DNA from: Ceratotherium simum simum
Lineage: Eukaryota; Chordata; Mammalia; Perissodactyla; Rhinocerotidae
Length of the DNA stretch: 64,000 nt
NCBI RefSeq assembly: GCF_000283155.1
Contig: NW_004454170.1
Span: forward strand, 10,556,063 to 10,620,062
Direction of reading: 5' to 3'
Below the pieces are notes generated by a model. That model did no database searches. It was not told where the DNA came from and saw only the letters and a list, made by a program, of their open reading frames with translations. Positions 23,838-36,269 of the stretch are shown here, piece by piece (position 1 is the stretch's first letter; each line of letters begins with the position of its first letter). Position numbers and translations under genes: made by a program.

Positions 23838-25733
23838 AAGTGACTTTTCAATGGGAAATGGAGAAACGTTTTTTAAATCTTTTTTATCTTTTCTGATCCT
23901 GATTTTAGTCTGTCAAAGAAAACAAACTTTGTCAACCATATTTCAGTGTCCCTTGGAGGAATGAAAAAATGTAGGAATGACTGGCCTTTGAATTTTGAGT
24001 AAATTACTTGTATTTGCAAATCTGTTTTAGCACCACCAAAATATGCTTATTTTCTTTTTCTATAATTATGATTCATAATATATTCATAATATATTTTGGA
24101 AGATAAAGTTATTCTGGTAGGATTTACTCTATTTTAACTATCACAGTGACAAAATCTGATCCTTAAAAAAATCATTATGATTAGTATTGAAGTTACTAAG
24201 TATACGAAGGCATAAATTGAGTTTACATGGGGCATACACACACACTACTGTATTGTATTAGGTTATAGAAACCATAGAGAGTTGTATTCAACAAATTATG
24301 GTTGTATTCAGTTTAGATAGAGGGCAGGACAAATGGGCTTCATTATGACAATTCTTTTGTACATGAATGTTATTAATGCCCTAGTCTTAAACTAGTTTAT
24401 AACTAATTCTTTGTGGAAACTTTGAAGAATTTTTAAATATCTGGATTAAGATTAGAATTAATGCAAACTAAATGCATTTGTTGCCATTTTAAAATCAAGA
24501 ATAAAAAGATGCTTTTTGTATTATCTTGAAAAAAATATTTTCTATATTGATTTTCTTTTAGTTGCATTTAAAATACTTAAAAAAAAAAAGCAGAAAGCAA
24601 AGATGAAGGACAAGAAAATTTCATATTAGCTAATTTCTTTTAAGGTGAATATATGCCAGTTATTCAGTATTATAATTGAATATAACCAGGTTCTTGAGAT
24701 TCTGTGTTTTTAGTATTTTAAAAGACACCGCAATATTTTGTTGCTATATGAGGTATTGTGATAAATGTGATCATTACCATAAATAAATGGCATTTTTGAA
24801 TAGCCAGAAATCAGGGTTTTTAGTTGCTATTTTGTGGATTTTATAAAACCTTGTCTCAAAGTACGTTTTCTTTGGGTAACGTTTGTATTGTGGGCATGCG
24901 AGTACCCAGAAAACAAGCCTTTCAAAACAAAGTGCCTTCTTTTATGACTACCTAAAAAATATATTCCTTTATTATTATTCATAGACAGACTGATTAAAAC
25001 ACCTTAAATTTTATATTTCATTTTACTCATTGTACAATACTTACTTTGAATATAGGTGATTTTAAATGTGACTAGGCCCCCCCCCCTTTTTTTTAAAGAA
25101 AAATCTTCCCATTTACTTAAGTAAATTTTATTAGCCTTAGTTTTTCTGTTGTCTTTTTGTTTAGCTGCTAAAGTCCTCTGTGACCTTGGGTACATATTCT
25201 AAGGGGTGACTGATGGTTCATGATGTTCTGTATTTTCTGGTAGCTTGCCTATTGCCTGCCTCTGGGTTCGTCATCGCCCTTATGCTGACTTAGGCAGTAT
25301 TTCTTCAGTCTCTTATCTTGGGGCTTTGATGCATATGTTCTGAAGGTGGCCACAGTGACTTTGGGTAGCAGCAGATGGTAAACCTTCAGGCTGCCACCAG
25401 CTATACTGGTGTTAAGTTGGAAAGTTAACGTTTGATGAAGAATCAGTAGTGCATATGAAAGAGCTTTCACTGCTGAAATATCTTGTAATTAAAAAATTAG
25501 CATACTAAAACCTTTGCAAATGTCTGGGCATTTAAAGAAATCTAAAATTAGTTGTTTTCTTATAGAAAAACTAGTTATTTACCAGCTTAGTTTTATGTTG
25601 CTTGCTCTTCCTAATGTGGTTCTTTTCCCCCTGTTCCTGCCCCAATTTGCCTGTAGTTAAGACAGGTAAGATAATTAGATAAACTGGAATAGGAGATGTT
25701 TTTAGGAGTTAAGGGTGTTTGGATAAACATTTA

Positions 25734-25939
25734 TTTTTTTTTTAATTTTATTTATGTTTTTCCCCCAAAGCCCCAGTAGATAGTTGTATGTCATAGCTGC
25801 ACATCCTTCTAGTTGCTGTATATGGGACACGGCCTCAGCATGGCCGGAGAAGCGGTGCGTCGGTGCGTGCCCAGGATCCGAACCCGGGCCACCAGCAGCG
25901 GAGCGCGTGCACTTAACCGCTAAGCCACGGGGCCGGCCC
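25734..25939 (-). mobile_element. ERE-type SINE, long-tail form
   Basis: Reverse-strand ERE with CCCAAAGCCCCAGTAGATAG and GGGGCCGGCCC head. Perfect 14-bp duplication TGGATAAACATTTA (25720-25733 and 25940-25953). Confidence 0.95.
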
Positions 25940-26126
25940 TGGATAAACATTTAAAGTATACTTTGAATTACGATATTTTGGATTTTGACAACTGAATGAA
26001 ATGTGGATCTTGAGTACTGCCTCCATAGAATCCTGGTAGATTTGGTCTGTTGTTTCCTACCTTTGAAGATATTTCTTGGTTATATGGAAGCCTGAAGAAC
26101 TCAATCTACCTCAAAGAGATATCTCA

Positions 26127-26380
26127 GGGGCCGGCCTGGTGGCGTAAGCAGTTAAGTGCGTGCACCCGCTGCGGCAGCCCGGGGTTTGCCGGTTCGGATC
26201 CCAGGCGCGCAGCGACGCACAGCTTGTCAAGCCATGCTGTGGCAGTGTCCCGTATAAAGTGGAGGAAGATGGGCATGGATGTTAGCCCAGGGCCAGTCTT
26301 CTTCAGCAAAAAAGAGGAGGATTGGCAGATGTTAGCTCAGGGCCGATCTTCCTCACCAAAAAAAAAAAAAAAGAAGAGAG
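26127..26380 (+). mobile_element. ERE-type SINE
   Basis: Forward ERE starting GGGGCCGGCCTGGTGGCGTA, B-box-like GGTTCGGATCCC, both GATGTTAGC motifs and an A-rich tail. Perfect 12-bp duplication AGAGATATCTCA (26115-26126 and 26381-26392). It faces the minus-strand ERE ending at 25939. Confidence 0.95.
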
Positions 26381-29300
26381 AGAGATATCTCACCTTGTTC
26401 TGAGTTGATTGATGATTTTTGACTTTGCCATCAATCCACAAAGCAATACCTTTTCTGGATTGTTTATTCACTTACTTCATTATACTGTTGGAAGTTCTAG
26501 CACAAATAAAACACTGATAAGACTCCAAAGGATTTTTTTTCTGTTCCTGTTAAATCCTAAGGGTACCTTATATGCTTTTCTCTACTAAAAATAGATCCTT
26601 GAGAGTAGTAATGAAAATATTCTTTAGACTAGAATTTTAAGTATCCATGTCAAATTTTACTCTTCATGCTTCAGTTCTCATCAGTGAAACAACTTTTGTG
26701 AGCATATGACCACCAAGAACAGATTGGCTTCATGGCATAATATGAGGGAAGTGCTTCTGCACAGTCTGTTCATGCTGGTGCTCTTGATGCTGCAACTTCT
26801 GATGGACGAAAGCTGTAGGCTCAACATCTTTTGCTTTTGGAGTTGCTGGGCACTGGTACAGGGAACATTGCTAGCCTTCTGATGCCAAAGAAAGAGAAAA
26901 TTAGACCCCAGTGGGAAAAATTGTTGGTATTAAAGGTCACCTAGTACTATTCCTTGTTTTCTGGTAGTTGAATTTTTATAAGAGATATCTTATGAGAATA
27001 AGGTTTGGAATTAACAATTAACAGTAGAAATACATTTTGAATATCTGAGAAGGGTTTTTAGCAGTATATAAATAACATTTGATTATCATCATATGGTATT
27101 GCGGGGGAAAAGCAAAGGTCTAGTGCTCTAGGTTTGTTGTTCAAAACCATTTCTACAGAGGAATAACATTACCAGCTCCTGTAACGCTGCCAAGATGAGT
27201 TTAGTTAATAACTCATCTCATAATGGTCAAGTGTGGACTGTTTTACAAGAGAGCACAGTAAGTATTATCCTATTCATCTGAAACTATGTTGAGAAAAACT
27301 GCCTACATTGCAGAATTGGGCTGTATATTTTCTCTGGCTTCTTTATTATGTTGATCCCATTCTTTTCTGGTCTGTTTTTTTATGTGTGAATTCCCAGTAG
27401 TATAACTTGCACAATTGAAGTCCATTCAGATTATATCTAGCAAACACGAATAGTACGGCGACACATTAAGGGAAAGGCTGTGTTTGTCCAATATGACATC
27501 TTTATAGACTTTTCTTAAGCTTAAATTTTAACTTTTATTAATTGTTCTTGAGACCTGTGAAGTAAAAGGCACCAAAGTAGACATAGAGTTTCCCTCAAAT
27601 TATCCAGGTAGCCTTTTTTTTAAAAGGAATTGGAGCTGAAGTTATTTTTAGAGTTTTAGAGACTTGGAATGTCAACACTTAAGTATCTAAAAAGGTTCAA
27701 GAATGGGTTACACTGTATCCTCCCTGAAGGGAACCCTCCACATTTCCTCACCGCAATCATAGTGTCTTTATAGTGGCATTTCTTTCTATTTTCCTCCCAA
27801 TTTATTCTACATATGCTTAAAAAAATAATCATTATTTGATGCTTCTGATATACTCCCCTGCCCCTCCTGTTTTTCCAAATGTGGTACCTCATTTAATATT
27901 AGGCCCTCCCTATTGTAGTTAAAAAGACCCAGACCTATAATCAGTTGGAGCTTTTCCTACTCCTTTATGAAAGAAGAGTGGGCAAGTCTCACTGTGCTGG
28001 TGGAATTGAAGAACAGATGAGGCTAATCCTTACGGGATGAGTTGTCTGCTTTTTTTCCAGTTAGGAGTGGTAATTCCATATATTACTATAGGCAAAGATG
28101 GAGTAATCTCTTCTGTTAGACCATATGCTAATATGGTGCTGATAAGTAAGTGTGAAAAATGAAAGGGAAAAATACATTAATTGTATTCTCTCAATAAGAT
28201 ATGCTATCCAAGATAATTATTTCATGACAGTTTTAGTTATAGTACTTGTTTTATCATGAAATAAAAGATGGGTTTAGGAGCCTTTTATTGGAAAGACAAT
28301 TGTATCAAATTAGTACCAAATTAGATTTTTGTCTTCATAAAGGTGAGCAAACCCATGAGCAGTATTTAAATTGATGTGTTCTAGTCCACAAATGAACAAA
28401 TTCTGTTTGAGGGTTAAAGAAGCTATTATTTTGTCCTTTATGCTGACAGTTTCGTTACAGATTGGCCTACTGTTGGCATTAAAAAAATGTTTGGCTCCCT
28501 ATGATCTTTGTGCATGCAACTATAATATTAATGCAGCGCCATAGCACTCCTCATTAAGAAATGACTTTAAATGAGGTTGAAGCATGTAAATTTGGAAAGA
28601 TACAGATGTTAAATGCAGTCGTTTCTCTTTGTATACAGCCGTATGGCTAATAATTTCCAAGTGGCTAAAGCTCTTGTTAGCGGGAGTGCTGGTGTGTTAA
28701 GAATGGCTCTATAAATAACTTTAAGAACTGAAGTTGAAGGTGCTTCTTTTAAAGACTATTGTTAACTAAACATTATTGCCAAACAGATGGAAAGCATTCA
28801 CCAGCCTGATGTTTTTAGGTCTAATTATATTATCACCAGCCCTGTACGGCTCAGTTGAAGAGGTGTATCCAGAGGCCAATTTATAATCATTTAGCCAACA
28901 CCTGTTTGGGAGAAATTGACAGTCAAAGGGCACATTTTAAAAAAATCACATATGTTCTTGTGTTTATTGCCTCAGTGTGAACGTTGGCTAGTTGCAAACA
29001 AACTTGGTAGGAGAAGAAGGTAAAAAGGTAAACAAAGTAGCACTTCTCATCCATGTTTATCCGTCTTAATTTGGCCTTTTTATCTAATCCACTTCATGCT
29101 TCATGGATAAGTGAGACCAGCAAAGAGATATCACTCGTAATTTATGCAAGTATATTCTGTTCGGTCAATTAAGAGGCTTCTAGTAGGAAAAGGAAGTTCT
29201 TTCCTTTGTACAGCTTCCACACCTTTAGAGAAACATTTTCTATTTCACATAGAGGTATCTTGTTTAAATAGGATTGGCATTCTGGTGAGTGGCTTAAAAG

Positions 29301-29639
29301 AGTCACAACTTGATGTAAAAGCAAATGAGATTTACAGAACACTAAGTGTCTTCACAGACTCAATAGATGTTCTTTGAGCCCTCCTTTGTAGAAAGAGGGC
29401 TGTGGTGCCTCCTTTTTGCACCCGTGATATGTTAATTTAACTGTTAAGGGTCAAGGTTTTTATATGTGTTTCCATGCCTTGGAGGTTCAAGGTTCGTGGG
29501 GAGTGTAGCTCAAAGGGAAATTATTGGGAGAATAGGTCTACCCTATCTGAAAATAGTTTGAACCTGATGATCCTATCAACTCTTCCATTTTAGTGTTTTT
29601 CCTAGTTCTGACATATTTCTCTGTTGAAGGTTTTATGTA

Positions 29640-29860
29640 TGTCACTTCCATTTTCTTATTGCCCATTATTAGCTCAGAGCAGTCTGGCTTCTATCCTTAC
29701 CAGTTCACTGCATAATGCAGTATTGAAAGTTACCAGTGGCTTCCTAACTGCCTTAGGCAGTAATCGTTTCTCAGTCCTCATTCTTCATGGCTTCTCTTTG
29801 GTGTTTGGCACAGATGATTATTCTCATCTTAAGTGTTCTCTTTCCCTGACATCTGAACCA
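29640..29860 (+). mobile_element. L2 LINE ORF2 relic
   Basis: 'tggcttctatccttaccag', 'ccttaggcagtaatcgtttc' and 'ttctcagtcctcattcttc' follow the L2 ORF2 layout just upstream of the reverse-transcriptase block. Decayed. Confidence 0.55.
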
Positions 29861-29969
29861 CTATGTTTTCTGCTTTTTTTTGTACTTTTCGCACTACACT
29901 TTTGGTTTTTGTTATCTTATATGCCCTCAATATTCCAACTATGTATAATTTTCAAAAATTAGACATAAG

Positions 29970-30210
29970 TAATATAGCTTAACAGTTAAAGAGGAAGAAC
30001 TCTGGAGCCATACTGCTAGGGCTTAAATTTTATGTCTACCACTTCTTAGCTTTGTGAGCATGGGCAAGTTAACAGTTTTATGTTTGTTTCCTCATCTGTA
30101 AAATTAGTTAATAAAAGTATACCTACCTCATTGGGTTTTTGAGTGCATTACATGATTTAATTTTTTAAAAGCCACTACAGTGCCTGGTATAAAGTAAGCA
30201 TTCCAGTGGG
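29970..30210 (+). mobile_element. MIR-family SINE
   Basis: Nearly full-length MIR: 'gaactctggagccatactgc', 'gcatgggcaagttaacag', 'ctcatctgtaaaattag', 'cagtgcctggtataaagtaag'. Confidence 0.8.
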
Positions 30211-30409
30211 GTACATTCTCCTGTTTTAGTTGTTTCTTTACGAGAATGCCCAAATATAAATCTTTAGTCCTAACTTTTTTTCTAAGCTCCCTTCCCATAT
30301 TGCCATCTACCTTCCAAACTTTTACACCAGAATTAATTCACATATGTTTAGCGAACATTTGCTAGGGGAGAAGGATGTGTTATATGTCGGAGGAAATACA
30401 ACTTCTGCC

Positions 30410-31053
30410 TTACATTAGTTTTCTATTGTTGTCATAACAAATTTCCACAAACTTAGCAGCTTAAAACAACTCAATTTATTGTGTCGTATTTCTTTGGATC
30501 ATAGGTCTGGCATGGGGTGCCTTAGGTTAAAATCAGGGTGCTGGCAGGGCTTTTTCCTTACTGGAGCCTCTGAAAGTGGAAAAATCCACTTTCAAGCTCA
30601 TTCAGGTTGTTGGCTGAATTCTTTTCTTTGTGGTTGTAGGACTGAATTCTCTTCCTTGCTGCTTACCAACCAAGGGCTGGTCTTTGCTCCTAGAAGCTGC
30701 TTGTTCCATCTCATTCTTGCTGTGAGCTTCTAGGGGCCTCTCTCTGGTGCTTACATGTGGGCCACTATATCTTAGAGCCAGCAACCGTGCATCCCTCTCA
30801 TACTTCAAATTTCTCTGATTTCCCCTTCTGCCATATCGTTTCTCTGCTTTCCACTTCTGGCCAGAGACAGTTCTCTGCTTTTAAGGGTTCATGTGATTGG
30901 ATTGAGCTCACTCAGATAATCTGGAATAATCTGTTTTAAAGTTTGTACCTTAATTACATCTGCAAAGTCCTCTTTGCCAGTAACATAACATATTCACAAG
31001 TTCTGGAGAGTAAGGTGTGAACATTTTTGGTGACCATTATTCTGTCTACAACA
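30410..31053 (+). mobile_element. MLT1-type LTR (ERVL-MaLR)
   Basis: Follows the MLT1 LTR from its start (TACATTAGTTTTCTATTG, then CATAACAAATTTCCACAAAC and GCTTAAAACAAC) to its end (TAACATATTCACAAGTTC, ACCATTATTCTGTCTACAAC). About 640 bp with no internal retroviral sequence, so probably a solo LTR. It is ancient and shared across placental mammals. Confidence 0.85.
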
Positions 31054-31991
31054 TGCTGATAAAAAGCGTGAAATCTTGTTGGGAGATAGGTGAACAAATA
31101 AAACCAAATTGAAGGGTTAGAAATGCTGTAATAGAAGTTGGTACTGTGTACAGGGGGAGAACAAAGGAAGAAAAGAGTCAGTGTTACTGAGAGATAGACA
31201 TTTGAGCTGCATATGGAAAGATGAGTACTTGTTTGATAAGTGGCTGGGGGAGCATTTCAGGGAGAAGAAGCAATAATGGCGATAGCAATAGTGATAACAA
31301 CCGGCTATACCAAGCACTTTTATAAGATTGTATGACTGAAATTTTCAGAAACGGTAGATTCTATTATTATCTACCGTTATAGCTTCTACAGATAAAGTTA
31401 TAGTGTCTTCATATTTAGAGTAGGAATGGTGAAATTACCTCATTGGGTAGTTGAAAGAATTAACATTGATTACACATGGCTAATGCATAGCGCATGGTAA
31501 ACACTTAAAACATGGTGGAGGAAAGAGAAGGGGGTGGATGAGAGAAATACTTAGGAGATGGAACTGACTGGAATTGGTCACTGTTTATGAAGGTAGGGGA
31601 CCGGGGAGAATTCATGGTGACTTGGGGTGCTTTTTGGTTTGGGGGGTTACGTGGATGGTGGTGTTATTCCATACTGCAGGAGGAGAAACAGGGTTTTGCT
31701 TTGTTTGTAGTGGGGACAGGGCTTTGGGAAGAGAAGGGGTGAGTTCAGGAGGGATCTGTGGGAATGTTTAGTTGAAATTAAATGGAGACTTACATAGTAT
31801 AACAGTCAAGCACTCAGAAAAGAGGTCAAAGACGATGTTGTCACTATTACTTCAAATTCATCATGTGTAAAGTGGAATTTATCATCTTCTTCTCAAACTG
31901 GTTCCCCATCTTAACTCGCTTTTTTCTTCTCACTATTCTTTTATTTTCTCAGGCTTGACGTCTTTTTTTCATCCTTGACTCCCAGTTCTCT

Positions 31992-32013
31992 GGGGGGGGG
32001 GGGCGGAGGGGGG
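31992..32013 (+). repeat. G-rich tract, potential G-quadruplex
   Basis: Twelve G, then C, two G, A and six G. Four or more runs of three G can be drawn from it. It sits directly left of the hAT fragment. Confidence 0.7.
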
Positions 32014-32034
32014 AGTCCTGTTTACGGTGTTTGC

Positions 32035-32205
32035 AGACGTTTATGGTGTAAATATTCCCGCCATGGCCCATTTCAGACTGTGGCGGCTTTTGTGCTGCAA
32101 CGGCGGAGTTGAATAGCTGCAACAGAGATCACATGGGCCTCCAAAGCCTAAAATATTTACTATCTGGATCTTTACAGAAAAAAAGATCCAACCTCTGATA
32201 TAGTG
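32035..32205. mobile_element. hAT-type DNA transposon fragment
   Basis: 'tgtgctgcaacggcggagtt', 'gcctaaaatatttactatc' and 'tctttacagaaaaaaagatc' match a common mammalian hAT non-autonomous family (the CTAAAATATTTACTATCTGG signature). Family name and borders not certain. Confidence 0.65.
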
Positions 32206-32284
32206 TCTCCAAAATAATAAACTATTAATGTGGTAGGATAATTTCGTATCTCTATTCATTCCTATCCGTCAAGACCATCAAGAT

Positions 32285-32303
32285 GGGTGGCGGGGGGAGT
32301 GGG
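32285..32303 (+). repeat. Potential G-quadruplex motif
   Basis: GGGTGGCGGGGGGAGTGGG contains four G3 runs with loops of up to four bases. Confidence 0.6.
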
Positions 32304-32309
32304 TCATTC

Positions 32310-32720
32310 GAGAGGGCAACGTGTGACATCATGAAGGGTCTTGAGATCATTTTTTGGACTTAGGCTTTTTCTCTCAATGAGAAGAATGATAAGATCTAAC
32401 TTATGTTTTAAAAAGAAAACCCTGGCTGCTCTTTTGAGAATAGACCACAGGGCAACAAAGATTGAAGCAGAGAGATCTGTTGGGAGGCCATTGTTATAAA
32501 TTCCAGGTAAGTCTCTGTTTGGATTAGGGTGATAGCTATGAAGTGGTGAAGCGAGTTCAGATTCTGGATACATTTTGAAGATAGAGCTGACAGGATTTGC
32601 TGATGGAAAAAGAGGAGGTAAGGATGAGTCCAGGGTGCAGTAGTACTGCCAAAATGATGCCTTAGGCTGGAGCCTGAGTTGTTGAGATCACGTTATAGCA
32701 AGTTGCTACATAAGGAGTTT
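32310..32720 (-). mobile_element. L2 LINE ORF2 C-terminal relic
   Basis: 'gttgggaggccattgttata', 'tggatacattttgaagatag', 'gctgacaggatttgctgatg' follow the reverse complement of the L2 ORF2 3' part. The same block recurs in the L2 copy ending near 38290. Confidence 0.75.
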
Positions 32721-33107
32721 TAGGAAGAAAATTGAGACTTTACCAATTCCCATAAATTTTTTTTACTTCTTCTTAACTATATATGTTTCATGAGGAAAAA
32801 TTCTTTGTCTAAAATAATTTTTCCTTTACTTTCAAGAAATATATTTAAAAATAAATCTAGGAAGCGTAGTAAGATTTCTGAAATATGTCATTTTAAGAAA
32901 AGGAAACCATGATAAAACCCATGTTAGTTAAGACTATTTTAATCCTGTGATTCTATGGCTTTTTAAAAAAAAAAGTATTCAGAAATTAAAATTTTGGTGG
33001 AGTCAATACTAGCACCTCATCCAAAATCTTAAAGTATAGTTTTAAAAAGTTGTGAGTTAATGTTTCATTGTATTGTGAATAAATTATTACTCATGTCTTT
33101 TATGTAG

Positions 33108-33155
33108 GTTTTACTTGTAATGGACACAAGGACAGAACAGACATTTATTTTGAAG
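33108..33155 (+). CDS. RPS6KC1: RPS6KC1 48-bp coding exon with the beta-3 lysine
   Basis: Very short exon (16 codons), phase 0 to phase 0, between acceptor TTTTATGTAG and a strong donor AAG|GTAAGT. It encodes VLLVMDTRTEQTFILK. The final FILK aligns with the VAIK motif of protein kinases, so this lysine is the candidate ATP-phosphate-binding residue. The exon lies after a 24-kb intron and 1.2 kb before the next exon. It is too short to be found by ORF length and was located by continuing the reading frame between GVIDK and GLRKSSEYS. Skipping would delete the beta2-beta3 hairpin and the lysine while keeping the frame. Confidence 0.92.
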
Positions 33156-34372
33156 GTAAGTAGAATTTGTATGTTTAACGAATTTAGAAATTTATTTTCA
33201 AATTATGCTTCTGAAAGAAAGAATATTTAATTTTAATATGTTTTTCCTGGGTGTTTGAATGTTCTCTTATCTTTGTGATGATCTATATTTATTTTACTTT
33301 CTGTCCTTCCATCAGATAAATAGTCTATAGCATACATTTAAAAAGAGTTTTGGGTTATAGAGTATGGGGGAAATAATTTGGATAAGTTGAAGACTCATTT
33401 CATGTGGTTTAAATGTATAGCGTGTACATCTCTAATACATTTTGTATACTTTGTGAAGACCACACATAATTTCACCTTTGATTATGATTACAGTTCCTAA
33501 GAGCTGAAATTTTGCCTTAAAGTCTTTGTTACAGGTATTTGGGAAAGTGTTATCTACATCCCTTTCTCTCTTTTGGATCTACATTCAAATTTGATTCTGT
33601 ATATAACTCAATTTGTAACTAAATGAATAAAGAAAGAAAAACCCCTCAATTTTGTAATTTCAAAATTGTATTTGAAATGGATTGTGACAGTACATATTCT
33701 AAAAATATCCTAATTTAAGTGTTTCCACAGCATCCTGAATTAATCAATTTCAGATTAATTTTATGTTTCTTTTTCTGATACTTTTACTTATCAGCGTGGC
33801 AGTAGGTCACTTTGATATATACTGAAACCAATTTCTTTTTATGAGTATACTTTATCGCTGGCATTTCCCCAGATTTTTAAACCAGGATATGACACCAGAA
33901 ACTACACACACCTTGTTCCTTTGGAGCAAACTTAAAATAACCTTTGTACTTTTTTGGAATAGAATTTTAAAATTGCATATTTAATCTAGGAATACCTTTT
34001 GTGTCTCAGGAACTTGAATTGATGTCACAATGTCTACTGCTTTAAAGATATACATAAGTAAAATAAAACTTCAGAAAAGGTCATAGAGAAATAACTGCGT
34101 GTCATCCTGATGACTTAGTTGAGAGCATCTCTAATAAAAACACTGACCCACGTAATTGATTTTAATGGCAGCTTTGTGGCATCTTCCGTTCTCTGGATTC
34201 GCGCCAGATGCCATCAGCAGAGCCTCCAGGGACTGAGGGGCATAGAGCAGCAGATGAGTGGTTTCTCTGAAGCCCAGAGTAACTCGGATAGATTAGTTTG
34301 GTTGATAAACACAGAGCACAGCAGGCTCCAAAGGCAACTGAGGGTACAACTGACCTTTTTGTTCTCTGTCAG
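33156..34372 (+). other. RPS6KC1: RPS6KC1 intron, 1.2 kb
   Basis: Phase 0 intron with no recognisable repeat. The last 250 bases are noticeably richer in G and C than the rest and run open in one frame into the next exon (from 34119), but the frame differs from the exon's coding frame and the acceptor at 34371-34372 is clear. Confidence 0.85.
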
Positions 34373-34505
34373 GGTCTAAGGAAAAGCAGTGAATACAGCA
34401 GGAACAGAAAGACCATCATCCCCCGCTGTGTGCCCAACATGGTGTGTCTGCACAAGTACATCGTTTCTGAGGAGTCGGTATTTCTTGTGCTGCAGCATGC
34501 GGAAG
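34373..34505 (+). CDS. RPS6KC1: RPS6KC1 coding exon, N-lobe to hinge
   Basis: Exon of 133 bp, phase 0 at the start and phase 1 at the end. The acceptor GTTCTCTGTCAG has a good pyrimidine tract; the donor is GAAG|GTTAGT. The protein starts GLRKSSEYSRNRKTIIPRCV and passes through NMVCLHKYIVSEESVFLVLQ to HAE. The VFLVLQHAEGG run matches beta-5 and the hinge of AGC kinases (compare the LILEY..GGEL pattern of S6 kinases), with the GG supplied by the junction with the next exon. A clear alpha-C glutamate is not obvious by eye, in keeping with a degenerate fold. The segment RKSSEYSRNRKT is basic and serine-rich. Confidence 0.93.
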
Positions 34506-36269
34506 GTTAGTTTGTGGTTTACTGTTTATAGAGCACTAAGACGGTCACCTATTTAGCTTTTTAGTTTCTATCATTACTTCTGTCATTACATGAGCGAATA
34601 AAACATACGAAACGCATGTAAAAAACTGTTTCCTTATTCCTCTGCTCTCCCTGCCTACTTTGAGTTGTGAGGGAAAATGAAAACCCAGGTGAGCAGTCCG
34701 TTTCATTTGAACGACAGTAACATTCTTAGATAGACTTAACTACTTTCCTCTAGAATTCATCTGATATGATGAGAACTTTAAGGTGAATGTGTGCTAAGAG
34801 AGCTAGGTTTTATTTTAGGGATTTCATTTTGTTCTCTGCTAAAAAGATACGTTAATGTTAGATGACTAAAATAAAAAGCATCCCCTGAAGAACTAATTAA
34901 TTACCTCCTTTTTTAGAAGGTATGAGTATTGGCTTAACATTTGACATTACCTAGTTGTTCAGGTCTGGGTTTTTACAAATACTGCCATTGGCATCACATA
35001 TGGGTACAAAGCAGAGGTAAAGTGCTCTGCCTTCAAACTATGAAATTTCAGCTCTTAGAAGAGGGAACAGGTAGCAAAAAAATATTATGTTTTGATTTGT
35101 TTTTGCCCTTTAACATCTGAATTTAAATAAATAGTCTTTTATTTAGAATGACTAAATACAGCATATAAATATAAATCCACATAATAAATATTGCCTTTTG
35201 GCTTTTAAGAGGTGTTCTTAAAATAGTAAAAATATTTAAATTATTTTCCATATTTCATGAAGGTGTTATTATTATTTTTATATTACTGAGAACTATTACA
35301 TTAAAAACTATTGTGCTTTACTAATAGGCATAACATTTGAATTTAAGGCATTTTCCCAGGAAAATGAGTCATTGCTTTGTGGAATGAGGTCTCTTATGAT
35401 AACTAATGCAAGATTTTTGATGGGGGCAATAAACTATTAATATTGTTTATTATGAAGTACAGCACAAGATAACTACAGATGGAGGGAAGACCTCCATATG
35501 TAGTATTTAATAGGAAATTCAGAAGGGGCTCCATGGTCTCTCAGGTATTAAGAGAGTTAATTGCGTGTGTGAATTGGATAACTAATTCACCTTTGTTCAG
35601 ACATTATAGACAGCTTTTATCTGAGGATACCGGTGCATTACAGACATTATTGAATTAGAGGTCGTGTCATCTGATAGCGAAATACAGCCACCTCTGGTGT
35701 GGAACAAAATAACTTGCGTAGTAATAATCCATTATAATTTAGAACAAGGTCAGTAGGATGAATGTAATTATAGTCAATATTCTCTTACCCAGTTTGGATT
35801 ATTCATGTTGGAGATTATCTGTGGCAAATTTTCGATCCTGGTTTACCTCTGCTGTTTGTGACTTCCTCTTCCTGTTCTTCTTCCTCTTCCTTCTCCAAAT
35901 CATACTTCGGTTTTTCTTCTACCATCCTCTTACCTTCTCTTATGCTCCCGAAAGCTGATATTTCAACTGATTTTACTTTAATACTCTAGAAAATCTTAAT
36001 AATCTGTCTTAAAGACATAGGCATATGGCTTTCAACTTTTCCACTGTTTTAGATTATCTTTAGCGAGTCTCTTTTCCTTTATTGTTGACCATGCCTGACT
36101 TTGAATGGTTACAGGACAATAGAGTTTGTCCTGGATTATTTAAATTTGGGGAGAGGGGGGAGGATTTCTTTTGATTGTCATTTCAGGTGTCTATAGTTTA
36201 ATTTTAAGAAGATTTTATAATACAAAGGTCTTAAATTGTAATGCAAATAGGGACTCTGGGTTCATTTAA

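Larger units (their letters stand above)
8990..33107 (+). other. RPS6KC1: RPS6KC1 intron, 24.1 kb
   Basis: Phase 0 intron, the longest in the window, carrying most of the transposon record listed separately. Stretches where I recognise nothing: 9600-10800, 10935-11835, 12010-12430, 15740-16090, 16646-18040, 18170-18796, 19056-20090, 21735-23269, 23842-25719, 26393-29640, 31054-31990 and 32720-33107. A C/T homopolymer junction lies near 25078-25096. Confidence 0.85.

Noticed and set aside
26690..26930. A GC-balanced stretch that looked like a processed pseudogene
   Set aside because: I could not match it to a known protein in any frame; no poly-A tail or target duplication was seen.
29028..29037. 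FOX motif as a stand-alone regulatory annotation
   Set aside because: A 10-base match is expected by chance in 64 kb; kept only as a pointer within a finding.
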